From positions 62,001 to 126,000 of the forward strand of contig LNIY01000095.1 in assembly GCA_001449105.1 (NCBI GenBank): DNA of 64,000 bases, given 5' to 3'. Shown here piece by piece: positions 31,655 through 39,561 of this stretch (within the stretch, counting starts at the first letter, position 1; every line of letters begins with the position of its first letter). This stretch comes from Caulobacter vibrioides. GTDB lineage: Bacteria > Pseudomonadota > Alphaproteobacteria > Caulobacterales > Caulobacteraceae. The position numbers and the translations under genes are program-made. The notes below the pieces were generated by a model that worked only from the letters and a program-made list of their open reading frames with translations, did not search any database and was not told the DNA's origin.

Positions 31655-34252
31655 ATGTCCAAGCCGTTCGCCGCCAGCCGCCTGATCGCCGGCCTGCTCG
31701 CCACCAGCGCCCTGTCGGCGCCGCTGCTCGCCCACGCCGCCGAGGACGAGGCGCCCAACGCCGTCGAGGAGGTCATCGTCACCGGCCAGCGCGAGGCCCA
31801 GCGCGCGGCCATCGCCGTCAAGCGCGACGCCTTCGTGGTGTCCGACGTCGTCTCGGCCGACGACATCGGCAAGCTGCCCGACCACAACACCGCCGCGGCC
31901 CTGCGCCGCATTCCCGGCATCTCCGTGATGGAAGACCAGGGCGAGCCGCGCTTCCCGGTCATCCGCGGCCTGCGCTCGACCTACAACCGCACCACCATCG
32001 ACGGCGCCCTGGTGGCCTCGGTCGACGAGAGCGGCCGCACCGTGCCGATGGACATCGTGCCCTCGGTGATGGCCGGCCGCCTGGAAGTCATCAAGACCGT
32101 GACGCCCGAGAACGACGGCAACGCCATCGGCGGCGTCATCAACGTCACCACCCGCAGCGCCTTCGACGCGGGCCGGCCGTTCTTCAACGGCATGGCCTCG
32201 TACGGCAGCTACGAGCGCCACGGCGACGTGCGCAACGACAAGCCGTCCTACCGCCTGGCCTTCGCCGCCGGCCGCACCTTCGGCGCCGAAGACCAGTGGG
32301 GCGTCGTGATCGGCGCCTCGCACGAGCAGCTCGACTACGACATCCCGCAGGTCGAGGCCGCCGATCCCAGCGTGCGCGAATACACCGCCGCCGGCGCCCC
32401 GGTTCTGTCGGGCGCCGCCAATGGCAACGGCATCCAGGTGCCGACCCAGCTGCGCCTGTTCTGGTACAACAACACCAAGCAGCGCAGCGGCGTGAACGGC
32501 AAGGTCGAGTATCGCCCCAGCGACGACTTCCGCTGGGAGGCCTCGGCCCTGTTCTCGCGCATGGAGGACGACGAGGAGCGCATCGAATATCGCATCGAGC
32601 CGCTCGGCAACGTCGCCAACCAGACCCAGACCAGCGGCAGCTTCGCCCGCGGTCGCGGCATCATCCAGCTGAACCAGCCGATCACCAAGCGCGAGATCGG
32701 CATGGCCCGCACGGGCTTTGCCTGGTCCTTCGCCCCGCAATGGAAGCTGGACGGCGACCTCGTCTACTCGCAGGCCGGCCTGGAGGTGCCCAACCATTCG
32801 GTCGAGTTCCGCACCGTCGACGCCCAGGGCGCCAACTACGGCTTCACCTATGACACCTCGAACCCGCTGTTCCCGATCTTCACCTCGACCAACGAGGCGG
32901 CGATGCGCAACCCGGCCAACTACGTGCTGCAGCAGCACCGCGACGCCCTGACCAAGACCGACGAGAAGACCAGCCAGGCGCGCTTCAACCTGGCCTTCGA
33001 CGATGACGGCGCCTGGAAGGCCAAGGTCGGCGGCGTGCTGCGCTCGACCAAGCGCGACTTCACCAACAGCCAGGTCAACTACCGCGCCGGCACGGGCTTC
33101 ACCTACACCCTGGCCGAGGTCGACGTGGCCGGTCCCGACCAGCTGATCGCCGGCCGCTATCGCCTGAACCCGCGCATCGGCGCGGCCGAGGCCATGGCCT
33201 TCTTCAAGGCCAACCGCGACCGCTTCACCACCACAGTCACGGCGCCGACGGGCAACTACGGCGTCGACGAGGACATCTACGCCGGCTACGCCCAGGCCAG
33301 CTACCAGTTCGGCGACGTCACTCTGCTGGGCGGCCTGCGCTACGAGCATACCAAGGTCTCTTCGAGCGCCATCCGCAACACCGGCGGCGTCCTGACCCCG
33401 ACCAGCAACGACGGCTCCTACGACAACTGGCTGCCCAGCGTTCACGTGCAGTGGAAGCCGGCGGATAACTGGATCGTCCGCGCCGCCTGGACCAACACCA
33501 TCGGCCGTCCCGACTACGGCTCGCTGGCCGCCACCGAGACCCTGAACTTCGACGGCAGCCAGCCGACCCTGTCGCGCGGCAATCCGGGCCTGAAGGCCCG
33601 CGAGAGCAAGGGCCTGGACCTGTCGGTCGAATTCTATCCGACCGACGGCATGGTCTCGCTGGCGGTGTTCAGCAAGGACATCAAGAACGAGATCTTCACG
33701 CTCAGCTCGACCGAGACGCTGGACGTCGGCCGCGGCCCCGAGACCGTGCTGGTCTCGACGCCGCGCAACGCCGAGACGGCCAAGATCAACGGCGTCGAGT
33801 TCGCCGTGCAGCAGGCCTTCACCTTCCTGCCCGCGCCGTTCGACGGCTTCGGCTTCAACGGCAACGTGACCTGGCTGGACACCGAGTTCACCTTCCTGAC
33901 CTCGGCCGGTCCGCGCGTCACCGGCCTGTTCCAGCAGCCGGAAATCACCACCAACGAGTCGATCTACTACCAGCGCGGTCCGTTCGAGGCCCGGGTGTCG
34001 CACAACTACATCGGCGGCCAACTGGAGACGATCAACGACGCCAACCCCAATTCCGACCAGTACTGGAAGGGCCGCCACGTGTTCGACGCCAGCCTGTCCT
34101 GGCGCTTCGCCGACCATTACACCGTGTTCGTCGAGGGCCAGAACCTGTCCAACACCGGCCGTCAGGAAGTCACCGGCCCGGGGCGCGGCTACCTGCAGGA
34201 ATGGGCCAACTACGGCCGCACCTACTGGGTCGGCGCGGCGGTCAGCTTCTAG
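31655..34252 (+). CDS. TonB-dependent receptor, Xanthomonas/Caulobacter type (TIGR01782-like)
   Basis: The 865-residue protein has a signal peptide (about 1-29), TonB-box-like EEVIVTGQREAQR and the diagnostic plug text of the Xanthomonas/Caulobacter class: DIGKLPDHNTAAALRRIPGIS, RGLRSTYNRTTIDGA, PSVMAGRLEVIKTVTPENDGNAIGG. The barrel ends YWVGAAVSF with terminal Phe. This class usually takes up organic nutrients, often carbohydrate- or phosphate-containing ones, rather than siderophores. PhoB-like sites upstream suggest induction by phosphate starvation. The next gene starts 23 bp after the stop and is probably in the same operon. Confidence 0.92.
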   Translation: MSKPFAASRLIAGLLATSALSAPLLAHAAEDEAPNAVEEVIVTGQREAQRAAIAVKRDAFVVSDVVSADDIGKLPDHNTAAALRRIPGISVMEDQGEPRFPVIRGLRSTYNRTTIDGALVASVDESGRTVPMDIVPSVMAGRLEVIKTVTPENDGNAIGGVINVTTRSAFDAGRPFFNGMASYGSYERHGDVRNDKPSYRLAFAAGRTFGAEDQWGVVIGASHEQLDYDIPQVEAADPSVREYTAAGAPVLSGAANGNGIQVPTQLRLFWYNNTKQRSGVNGKVEYRPSDDFRWEASALFSRMEDDEERIEYRIEPLGNVANQTQTSGSFARGRGIIQLNQPITKREIGMARTGFAWSFAPQWKLDGDLVYSQAGLEVPNHSVEFRTVDAQGANYGFTYDTSNPLFPIFTSTNEAAMRNPANYVLQQHRDALTKTDEKTSQARFNLAFDDDGAWKAKVGGVLRSTKRDFTNSQVNYRAGTGFTYTLAEVDVAGPDQLIAGRYRLNPRIGAAEAMAFFKANRDRFTTTVTAPTGNYGVDEDIYAGYAQASYQFGDVTLLGGLRYEHTKVSSSAIRNTGGVLTPTSNDGSYDNWLPSVHVQWKPADNWIVRAAWTNTIGRPDYGSLAATETLNFDGSQPTLSRGNPGLKARESKGLDLSVEFYPTDGMVSLAVFSKDIKNEIFTLSSTETLDVGRGPETVLVSTPRNAETAKINGVEFAVQQAFTFLPAPFDGFGFNGNVTWLDTEFTFLTSAGPRVTGLFQQPEITTNESIYYQRGPFEARVSHNYIGGQLETINDANPNSDQYWKGRHVFDASLSWRFADHYTVFVEGQNLSNTGRQEVTGPGRGYLQEWANYGRTYWVGAAVSF

Positions 34253-34275
34253 GATAGGGCAAAGGGAGACCGATC

Positions 34276-35085
34276 ATGATCCTGGAACTCATCGCGGCCC
34301 TGTCGCTGCAGGCCGAGGCTCCGGCGGCGCAGAGCGCGACGGCGGCTCCGGCCCGCAAGGCCGAAACCGTCCGCCGCTACGACGCCGGCGCCAGCCAGGG
34401 CGCGGCCGCCGGCCCCAGCGACGTCTATTCCGTCAGCAACTGGCGCATCGTCCGCTTCGACAAGAAGACCGGCGAGAAGCGCGCTGAATGGACCGGCGAC
34501 AAGGCGCGCTTCCCGCACATCAACTCGTGCGCGGTGATCGCCAGGGAGCTGGTCTGCGCCAGCTCCAACTTCCCCGCCGTGCCGCACGTCAGCACGGTCG
34601 AGGTCTTCGACCCCATGACCCTGGCCCACAAGCGCAGCATCTCGCTGGGCCTGGGTACGGGCTCGGTCACCTGGGTCGATCGCCACGACGGCGCCTGGTG
34701 GGCGATGTTCGCCAACTACGACGCCAAGGGCGGCGAGGCCCCGCGCGACCACCGGCACACCACCCTGGTCAAGTTCGACGACCAGTGGCGGCGCACGGAA
34801 GCCTGGGGCCTGCCGGCCAGCGTGCTGGAGAAGATCAAGCCGATGAGCATCTCCGGCGGCGGCTGGGGCCCGGACGGCAAGCTCTATCTCAGCGGCCACG
34901 ACCTGCCCGAGCTCTACGTCATGCAACTGCCCATGGGCGGCGGGGTGCTCGACCACCTCGACACCATCGGCATGGAGGCCGAGGGCCAGGCCATCGACTG
35001 GGACGAAAGCGACAGGGGCATGCTCTACGGCATCACCCGCCGCAGCCGCGAGGTCCTGGCCATGCGGGTCCTGCCGGCGAAGTAG
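34276..35085 (+). CDS. Putative exported beta-propeller-like protein, function unknown
   Basis: I do not recognise this 269-residue protein with certainty. It has a short hydrophobic N-terminus (possible weak signal peptide, then an Ala/Pro-rich linker to about residue 30). Several segments look like propeller blades: DVYSVSNWRIVRFDKKTGEKRAEW, VCASSNFP...VEVFDPMTL, GSVTWVDRHDGAWWAMF, GWGPDGKLYLSGHDLPELYVMQL, MLYGITRRSREVLAM. No catalytic motif is obvious. The gene lies 23 bp after a TonB receptor with PhoB-like sites upstream and is closed by a terminator, so it probably binds or processes the receptor's substrate in the periplasm. A lactonase or phytase-like esterase role is possible but unsupported. 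Confidence 0.7.
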   Translation: MILELIAALSLQAEAPAAQSATAAPARKAETVRRYDAGASQGAAAGPSDVYSVSNWRIVRFDKKTGEKRAEWTGDKARFPHINSCAVIARELVCASSNFPAVPHVSTVEVFDPMTLAHKRSISLGLGTGSVTWVDRHDGAWWAMFANYDAKGGEAPRDHRHTTLVKFDDQWRRTEAWGLPASVLEKIKPMSISGGGWGPDGKLYLSGHDLPELYVMQLPMGGGVLDHLDTIGMEAEGQAIDWDESDRGMLYGITRRSREVLAMRVLPAK

Positions 35086-35129
35086 CGCCTCGGTTTTCTG
35101 CGAGTTATTCGCATCTGTGAACACCTAAG

Positions 35130-35163
35130 GAGCCCCGACGCCTTGCGAGTCGGGGCTCTGGCG
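35130..35163 (+). terminator. Rho-independent-type terminator after the receptor/propeller pair
   Basis: GAGCCCCGAC at 35130-35139 pairs perfectly with GTCGGGGCTC at 35149-35158 across a 9-nt loop, followed by TGGCGTTTC. It lies 45 bp after the stop of the preceding gene. Confidence 0.75.
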
Positions 35164-35207
35164 TTTCATCATCGGCCGTTATCGCTTTTCAGCGCGGGGC
35201 CAAGCCA

Positions 35208-35984
35208 GTGACCGAGTCGGATTCCAAGCAGCGTTCGGGCATCCAGTCGGTCGGCATCGGCCTGCGGGTGCTTGACGTCTTGGCCACGCTCGACGGCCCG
35301 GCCGCGCTGGGCGTGATCGCCCAGGCCTCTGACCTGTCGGCCTCGCAGGCCCACCGCTATCTGGCCAGCCTGGTCGCCTCGGGCATGGCCAAGCAGGATG
35401 CGGCGACCGGCCGCTACGACCTGGGTCCCGGCGCCCTGCGCCTGGGTCTGGGCGCCCTGGCGCGCGTCGACGCCTTCCGCGAGGCCGACGAAGCCATCAC
35501 CGCCTTCTCGCGCGAGACCGGTCGCACGGTGCAGATCGCCGCCCTGGGGCCGAGCGGCCCGATCGTGGTGCGCTGGGCCATGGGCTCGCCGCCGGTGGCG
35601 ACCTCGCTGATGGTCGGCTCGTCCCTGCCGCTGCTGCGCTCGGCGACGGGCCACGTGTTCCTGGCCTTCCGGCCCGACAGCCACACCCGCCACATGGTCG
35701 AGCGCGAGACCCAGGCCGAGCGGGGCCTCGCGCCCGTCGACGTCGAGGCCTTGCGTCAAAGGGTGCGCCAGACTGGCTATTCGGCCATCAGCGGCTCGCT
35801 GATCCCGGGCCTGCGCGCCACGGCCCTGCCGATCTTCGACCTGCAGGGCGAGGCCGTGGTCACCGCCACGGTCCTGGCCACCGACGCCTTCGTCCCCGAC
35901 CGGGACGAAGAGGTTCGCCAGGCCCTGGCCGCCGTCTGCGACCAGGTGACCACCACCATCGGCGGCCGCCGCCCGGCGGTTTGA
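35208..35984 (+). CDS. IclR family transcriptional regulator
   Basis: The 258-residue protein has an N-terminal winged helix (residues about 14-75; GLRVLDVLATLDGPAALGVIAQASDLSASQAHRYLASLV, with the family's RYDLGPGALRLG strand) and an IclR effector domain (about 85-250; GSLPLLRSATGHVFLAF-like, TALPIFDLQGEAVVTATVLA). IclR regulators often control aromatic-acid catabolism and respond to the substrate or an early intermediate. It sits beside the ring-hydroxylating oxygenase/gentisate genes and is the natural candidate regulator; the palindrome at 37373-37387 is a candidate operator. The start is GTG at 35208; the Shine-Dalgarno is weak. Confidence 0.9.
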   Translation: MTESDSKQRSGIQSVGIGLRVLDVLATLDGPAALGVIAQASDLSASQAHRYLASLVASGMAKQDAATGRYDLGPGALRLGLGALARVDAFREADEAITAFSRETGRTVQIAALGPSGPIVVRWAMGSPPVATSLMVGSSLPLLRSATGHVFLAFRPDSHTRHMVERETQAERGLAPVDVEALRQRVRQTGYSAISGSLIPGLRATALPIFDLQGEAVVTATVLATDAFVPDRDEEVRQALAAVCDQVTTTIGGRRPAV

Positions 35985-36003
35985 GCGTACGTCCAATCTT
36001 CTT

Positions 36004-36149
36004 CGTCATCCCGGAAAGCGCGAAGCGCTTATCCGGGACCCAGGCGACTGGGCGCGACGCCTGAACTCACCGCGGCGGCTGACGCATTGCCGGCCGCCTC
36101 TGGGTCCCGGCTCTACGCCCCGCTACGCGGAGCTTCGGCCGGGATGACG
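36004..36149. repeat. Palindromic intergenic element (about 146 bp)
   Basis: The element opens with CGTCATCCCGG and closes with the exact reverse complement CCGGGATGACG. Inside are smaller hairpins (GCGCGAAGCGC; GGGACCCAGG against TCTGGGTCCC; GCTCTACGCC...CGGAGC). Elements of this wording are common as dispersed intergenic repeats in Caulobacter-like genomes. It lies between the convergent IclR and reductase genes and could fold in both transcripts. Confidence 0.65.
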
Positions 36150-36161
36150 GGGAGAGGGAGG

Positions 36162-37352
36162 CTAAGCCGCCGCCTTGCGCAGGTCCGTGCCCGGATCACC
36201 GGCCAGCTCCGCCTTCAGCGGCTTGCCGATCAGGCGGCGGGCCGAGGCGAAGTCGCGGGGCTGATCCAGGCAGGCCGCGCCCACCAGGATGCCGTCGCGC
36301 AGGTACAGCCGCACGGCCTCGCCGCGCGCCACCACCGTGTCTCCGGCCGCCGGATCGCCGAGGATCTGCAGGTTGTGGCCGCACTGGGCGGTCCAGAACC
36401 ACGGGGCGGGCTCGGGCTCGGGAGGCTGGTCGAGGATCGCCAGGGCCGCGGCGCGGGCCGAGCTCTGGGCGTGGGCCCAGGTCTCCATCCGCTGCGGGGC
36501 GGCCGCATCGCCGAACCGGCGCAGGGCCAGGTCCCCGATGGCGTAGACGTTGGCGTCGCCGATCGAGCGATAGGTCTCGTCGACCAGCACCCCGGCGCCC
36601 ACCGGCAGGCCGGCGGCCTCGGCCAGCCCCGTGCGCGGCACGATGCCGATGCCCACGACCACGAGGTCGGCCTCCAGGCTCGCGCCGTCGTCGAGCTTCA
36701 GGCTCAGGATCTGGCCGCCGGCCTCGATGGCGGCGACCGAGCGGCCCAGGCGAATCTCCACCCCGACCCGCGCGTGGGCGGCGGCCAGCCAGCCGGCGGC
36801 GTCGCCCGGCACGTTGCGGCCCAGAAGGCGCTGGCCGGCTTCGACGACGATGGCGGTCAGGCCCAGCTCGTGCAGGGTCGAGGCCGTTTCCAGCCCGATC
36901 ACCCCGCCGCCGATCACCACGGCCTTGCCGCCCGGCCTGGCCGCCGCCGCGATGGCCTTGGCGTCGCCCGTCGTGCGCAGCGGGAAGATTTTCGGATGGG
37001 CCGAGAAGGGCAGCTGCCGCGGGGCTCCGCCAGTGGCCAGGATCAACTGGTCATAGGGCAGGGCGCTTCCGTCCGAGAGCGTCACCGTTCGGCTTTCACG
37101 GTCGATCGACGCCGCCGCGACTCCTAGCCGCAGGTCGACGCCCAACTCGGCCCAACGGGATTCCTCGGCGAGGTAGACGGGGGCCGTATCCTTGCCCGAC
37201 AGGTACTCCTTGGACAGGCTCGGGCGCTCGTAAGGACGCTCGGCTTCCTCGCCGACCAGCGTGATCGATCCCGAAAAACCCAATTCCCTCAAGTTGATGG
37301 CGGCCGCGCCGCCGGCATGTCCGGCGCCGATTACGACGATGCGTTGTTCCAT
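36162..37352 (-). CDS. Ferredoxin reductase (FAD/NAD(P)H), electron-transfer component of the Rieske oxygenase
   Basis: The 396-residue protein is a glutathione-reductase-type flavoprotein. The FAD motif GAGHAGG is at 9-15, followed by ERPYERPSLSKEYLSG typical of rubredoxin/rhodocoxin-type reductases. The NAD(P) motif VIGGGVIGLE is at 146-155, and a second FAD contact VYAIGDLAL lies near 285. It has no iron-sulphur domain. It would pass electrons from NAD(P)H to the Rieske ferredoxin at 39217-39561 and on to the oxygenase. It is divergent from the oxygenase alpha gene, with a 123-bp shared promoter region. Systems of the salicylate-5-hydroxylase (Nag) type generally use an FNR-type reductase with its own [2Fe-2S] centre, so this choice is different. 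Confidence 0.88.
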   Translation of the reverse strand: MEQRIVVIGAGHAGGAAAINLRELGFSGSITLVGEEAERPYERPSLSKEYLSGKDTAPVYLAEESRWAELGVDLRLGVAAASIDRESRTVTLSDGSALPYDQLILATGGAPRQLPFSAHPKIFPLRTTGDAKAIAAAARPGGKAVVIGGGVIGLETASTLHELGLTAIVVEAGQRLLGRNVPGDAAGWLAAAHARVGVEIRLGRSVAAIEAGGQILSLKLDDGASLEADLVVVGIGIVPRTGLAEAAGLPVGAGVLVDETYRSIGDANVYAIGDLALRRFGDAAAPQRMETWAHAQSSARAAALAILDQPPEPEPAPWFWTAQCGHNLQILGDPAAGDTVVARGEAVRLYLRDGILVGAACLDQPRDFASARRLIGKPLKAELAGDPGTDLRKAAA

Positions 37353-37372
37353 GGCGTGTGCTTCCTCTCGCG

Positions 37373-37387
37373 TTGCATATTATGCAA
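37373..37387. promoter_or_regulatory. Perfect 15-bp palindrome, candidate IclR operator
   Basis: TTGCATATTATGCAA is a perfect inverted repeat (7-bp arms around one base) between the divergent reductase and oxygenase genes, in an A/T-rich island. IclR proteins often bind palindromes of about this length. Assignment to the nearby IclR regulator is inference. Confidence 0.5.
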
Positions 37388-37392
37388 TGCAT

Positions 37393-37406
37393 TTGACATG
37401 GATCAA
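37393..37406. promoter_or_regulatory. FNR/FixK-like box
   Basis: TTGACATGGATCAA differs from the FNR/FixK consensus TTGAT-N4-ATCAA at one base. It begins 5 bp after the perfect palindrome and 70 bp before the oxygenase alpha start. It could link an O2-consuming pathway to oxygen supply, or be bound by another CRP/FNR-family member. Confidence 0.5.
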
Positions 37407-37475
37407 AACCCACGACAGGGTGAGGGTCAATGGCGACGTGAGATCGCCGCTTCGACCACCGTCTGGGAGCTGCCC

Positions 37476-38717
37476 ATGACCATCCCCGTTCGTCCCCCGG
37501 AAGGCCGCCTATGGCCCGCCGATGCGGACGCCGCCGTTCCGTACTGGGTCTATTCAGACCCCGAGATCTACGCCGAGGAGATGCGCAAGATCTGGTACGG
37601 CCCGCACTGGCTGTACGTCGGCCTGGAGTGCGAAATCCCCAATGTCGGCGACTGGAAGACCGCCACCCTCGGCGAGCGTCCGGTCGTCATGGTGCGCAGC
37701 GCGCAGAACGAGGTCTCGGTCGTCGAGAACCGCTGCGCCCACAAGGGCGTGAAGTTCTGCCAGGCGCGCTTCGGCCACTCGGAAGAGCTGATCTGCCCGT
37801 ATCACCAGTGGTCCTACGCCCTGAACGGCGACCTGCAGGGCGTGCCGTTCCGCCGGGGCGTCAAGCGCCAGGGCGGCATGCCGGCCGACTTCGACCTGAA
37901 GCAGAACGGCCTGACCAAGCTGCGCGTCGAGGAAGTCAACGGCGTCGTCTGGGCCACCTTCTCGGACGAGACCCCGAGCTTCCGCGACTATCTCGGCGAG
38001 AAGTTCTGGAAGCACTACACGCGCGTCTACGACGGCCGGAAGCTGGAAGTGCTGGGCTACAACCGCCAGCACATTCCGGCCAACTGGAAGCAGATGCAGG
38101 AGAACATCAAGGACCCGTACCACGCGGGCCTGCTGCACGTGTTCTTCGCCACCTTCGGCCTGTTCCGCGCCGACCAGAAGTCGGCGGTCGATATCGACGA
38201 CGAGGGCCGCCACGGCATCCTGATCTCCCGCAAGGGCGAGCAGGAGAAGACCGAGGCCATGGCCGACATCCGCAACTTCCAGGGCGACCTGGTGCTTGAG
38301 GATCCGCGCGTCATGGACGTGGTGCAGGAATTCCCGGGCGAGGAGACGGTGGGCATGATCACCATCTTCCCCAGCGTGATCCTGCAGCAGCAGGTCAACT
38401 CGCTGACCACCCGCCAGATCGTGCCCAAGGGCCCGGGCGGCTTCGACTTCCACTGGACCCACTGGTGCTACGCCGACGACACGCCGGAGATGCGCCTGCG
38501 CCGCACGCGCCAGGCCAACCTCTTCGGCCCCGCCGGCTTCGTCTCGGCCGACGACGGCGAGGTGCTGGAGATGACCCAGCAGGGCGCCACGCCGTCTCCC
38601 GACGCGCACATGATCCTGCAGATGGGCGGGCGGGCCATCGAGAGCACCGACCACCAGGTCACAGAAACGGCCGTGCGCGGCATGTACCGCTACTGGCGAA
38701 AGGTGATGGGCCTGTGA
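37476..38717 (+). CDS. Rieske non-haem iron ring-hydroxylating oxygenase, alpha subunit (salicylate 5-hydroxylase-like)
   Basis: The 413-residue catalytic subunit has a Rieske [2Fe-2S] site with Cys87, His89, Cys107 and His110 (CAHKG...CPYHQW). The mononuclear iron site shows Asp213-X2-His216-X4-His221 (DPYHAGLLH), where Asp213 bridges electron transfer between subunits in this family. Length fits the salicylate/anthranilate/terephthalate-type group. It hydroxylates an aromatic acid with O2. Because the downstream genes degrade gentisate, 5-hydroxylation of salicylate (the NagG reaction) is the best guess; a benzoate-type substrate is possible. The ATG at 37476 was chosen for its GGGAG at 6 nt, although the frame is open further upstream. 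Its stop overlaps the beta-subunit start (GTGA). Confidence 0.88.
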   Translation: MTIPVRPPEGRLWPADADAAVPYWVYSDPEIYAEEMRKIWYGPHWLYVGLECEIPNVGDWKTATLGERPVVMVRSAQNEVSVVENRCAHKGVKFCQARFGHSEELICPYHQWSYALNGDLQGVPFRRGVKRQGGMPADFDLKQNGLTKLRVEEVNGVVWATFSDETPSFRDYLGEKFWKHYTRVYDGRKLEVLGYNRQHIPANWKQMQENIKDPYHAGLLHVFFATFGLFRADQKSAVDIDDEGRHGILISRKGEQEKTEAMADIRNFQGDLVLEDPRVMDVVQEFPGEETVGMITIFPSVILQQQVNSLTTRQIVPKGPGGFDFHWTHWCYADDTPEMRLRRTRQANLFGPAGFVSADDGEVLEMTQQGATPSPDAHMILQMGGRAIESTDHQVTETAVRGMYRYWRKVMGL

Positions 38718-39220
38718 GCACGACCCTGACCGACCGTCCGGCCGCGATCACGCGCGATGCGATCCGCGACCTCTACGACGACTACTACGCAACCCTGGAC
38801 GAGGTGCGCCTGCACGACTGGCCCGAGTTCTTCACCCAGGACTGCCTCTATCGGGTGATCCCGCGCGAGAACTTCGAGGCCGGCTACACCCTCAGCACCA
38901 TGCAGGCCGAAAGCCGCGGCATGCTGAAGGACCGGGTGACGGGCCTGACCCGCACCCAGATGTATGCGCCGCGCTACTACCGCCGCTTCCCGACCGCTCC
39001 CCGGATCGTTTCCGGTCTTGGGGTCGAAGAGAATGGCGGGGTGCGCACGCGCCACAACCTGCTGCTCGTCCAGACCTTGATCGACAAGCCTTCGGAGATC
39101 GTCCTCTCGGCGGTCTGCCACGACCTGATCGTGGCCGACGAGGGCCGCCTGCGCTTTGCCGAGCGCGTGGTGGTCTTCGACTCCGAAATGCTCCCCAACA
39201 GCTTGGTGTACCCCGTATGA
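38714..39220 (+). CDS. Ring-hydroxylating oxygenase, beta (small) subunit
   Basis: The 168-residue protein has the NTF2-like fold of oxygenase beta subunits: IRDLYDDYYATLDEVRLHDWPEFFTQDCLYRVIPREN, GMLKDRVTGLTRTQMYAPRYYRRF, and a final FAERVVVFDSEMLPNSLVYPV. It is mainly structural in the alpha3beta3 hexamer. The GTG start at 38714 overlaps the alpha stop by 4 bp, and its stop overlaps the ferredoxin start (ATGA). This coupling should keep subunit amounts equal. Confidence 0.9.
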   Translation: MSTTLTDRPAAITRDAIRDLYDDYYATLDEVRLHDWPEFFTQDCLYRVIPRENFEAGYTLSTMQAESRGMLKDRVTGLTRTQMYAPRYYRRFPTAPRIVSGLGVEENGGVRTRHNLLLVQTLIDKPSEIVLSAVCHDLIVADEGRLRFAERVVVFDSEMLPNSLVYPV

Positions 39221-39561
39221 CCGACGTCATCGAAAACTCGGGCCTGACCTGGGCGCCCGCCGTTCCGCCGTCCGACCTCGAAGAGTTCGGCGTCGCCGCC
39301 GCCATGGTGGGCGGCCTGAAGGTGGCCCTCTACGCCGTCGACGGCGAGTATTACGCCACCGCCGACCTCTGCACCCACGGCCAGGCCAGCCTCGCCGACG
39401 GTTTCCTGGACGGCGAGCTCATCGAGTGCCCGCTGCACCAGGGCACCTTCAACGTGAAGACCGGCGCTGCCGTCGGCGCGCCGTGCTCGGTGGCCGTGCG
39501 CACCTTCCCGGTGAAGCTGGAAGGCGGCCTGCTGCACGTCGGCCTGCCGGGAGCCGCCTGA
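39217..39561 (+). CDS. Rieske-type [2Fe-2S] ferredoxin of the oxygenase
   Basis: The 114-residue protein has a Rieske cluster with Cys52, His54 (CTHG) and Cys71, His74 (CPLHQG), the size and spacing of oxygenase ferredoxins (NagAb/BphF type). It would shuttle electrons from the flavin reductase at 36162-37352 to the alpha subunit. It is coupled to both neighbours: ATGA with the beta subunit upstream and TGATG with the gentisate dioxygenase downstream. Confidence 0.92.
   Translation: MTDVIENSGLTWAPAVPPSDLEEFGVAAAMVGGLKVALYAVDGEYYATADLCTHGQASLADGFLDGELIECPLHQGTFNVKTGAAVGAPCSVAVRTFPVKLEGGLLHVGLPGAA

Noticed and set aside
37393..37398. TTGACA read as a sigma-70 -35 element
   Set aside because: No -10 element occurs at a suitable distance; the surrounding 14 bp fit an FNR/FixK box better.
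37317..37475. Longer start for the oxygenase alpha subunit
   Set aside because: It would run through the palindrome and FNR-like box into the reductase gene; the ATG at 37476 has a Shine-Dalgarno and gives a normal length.
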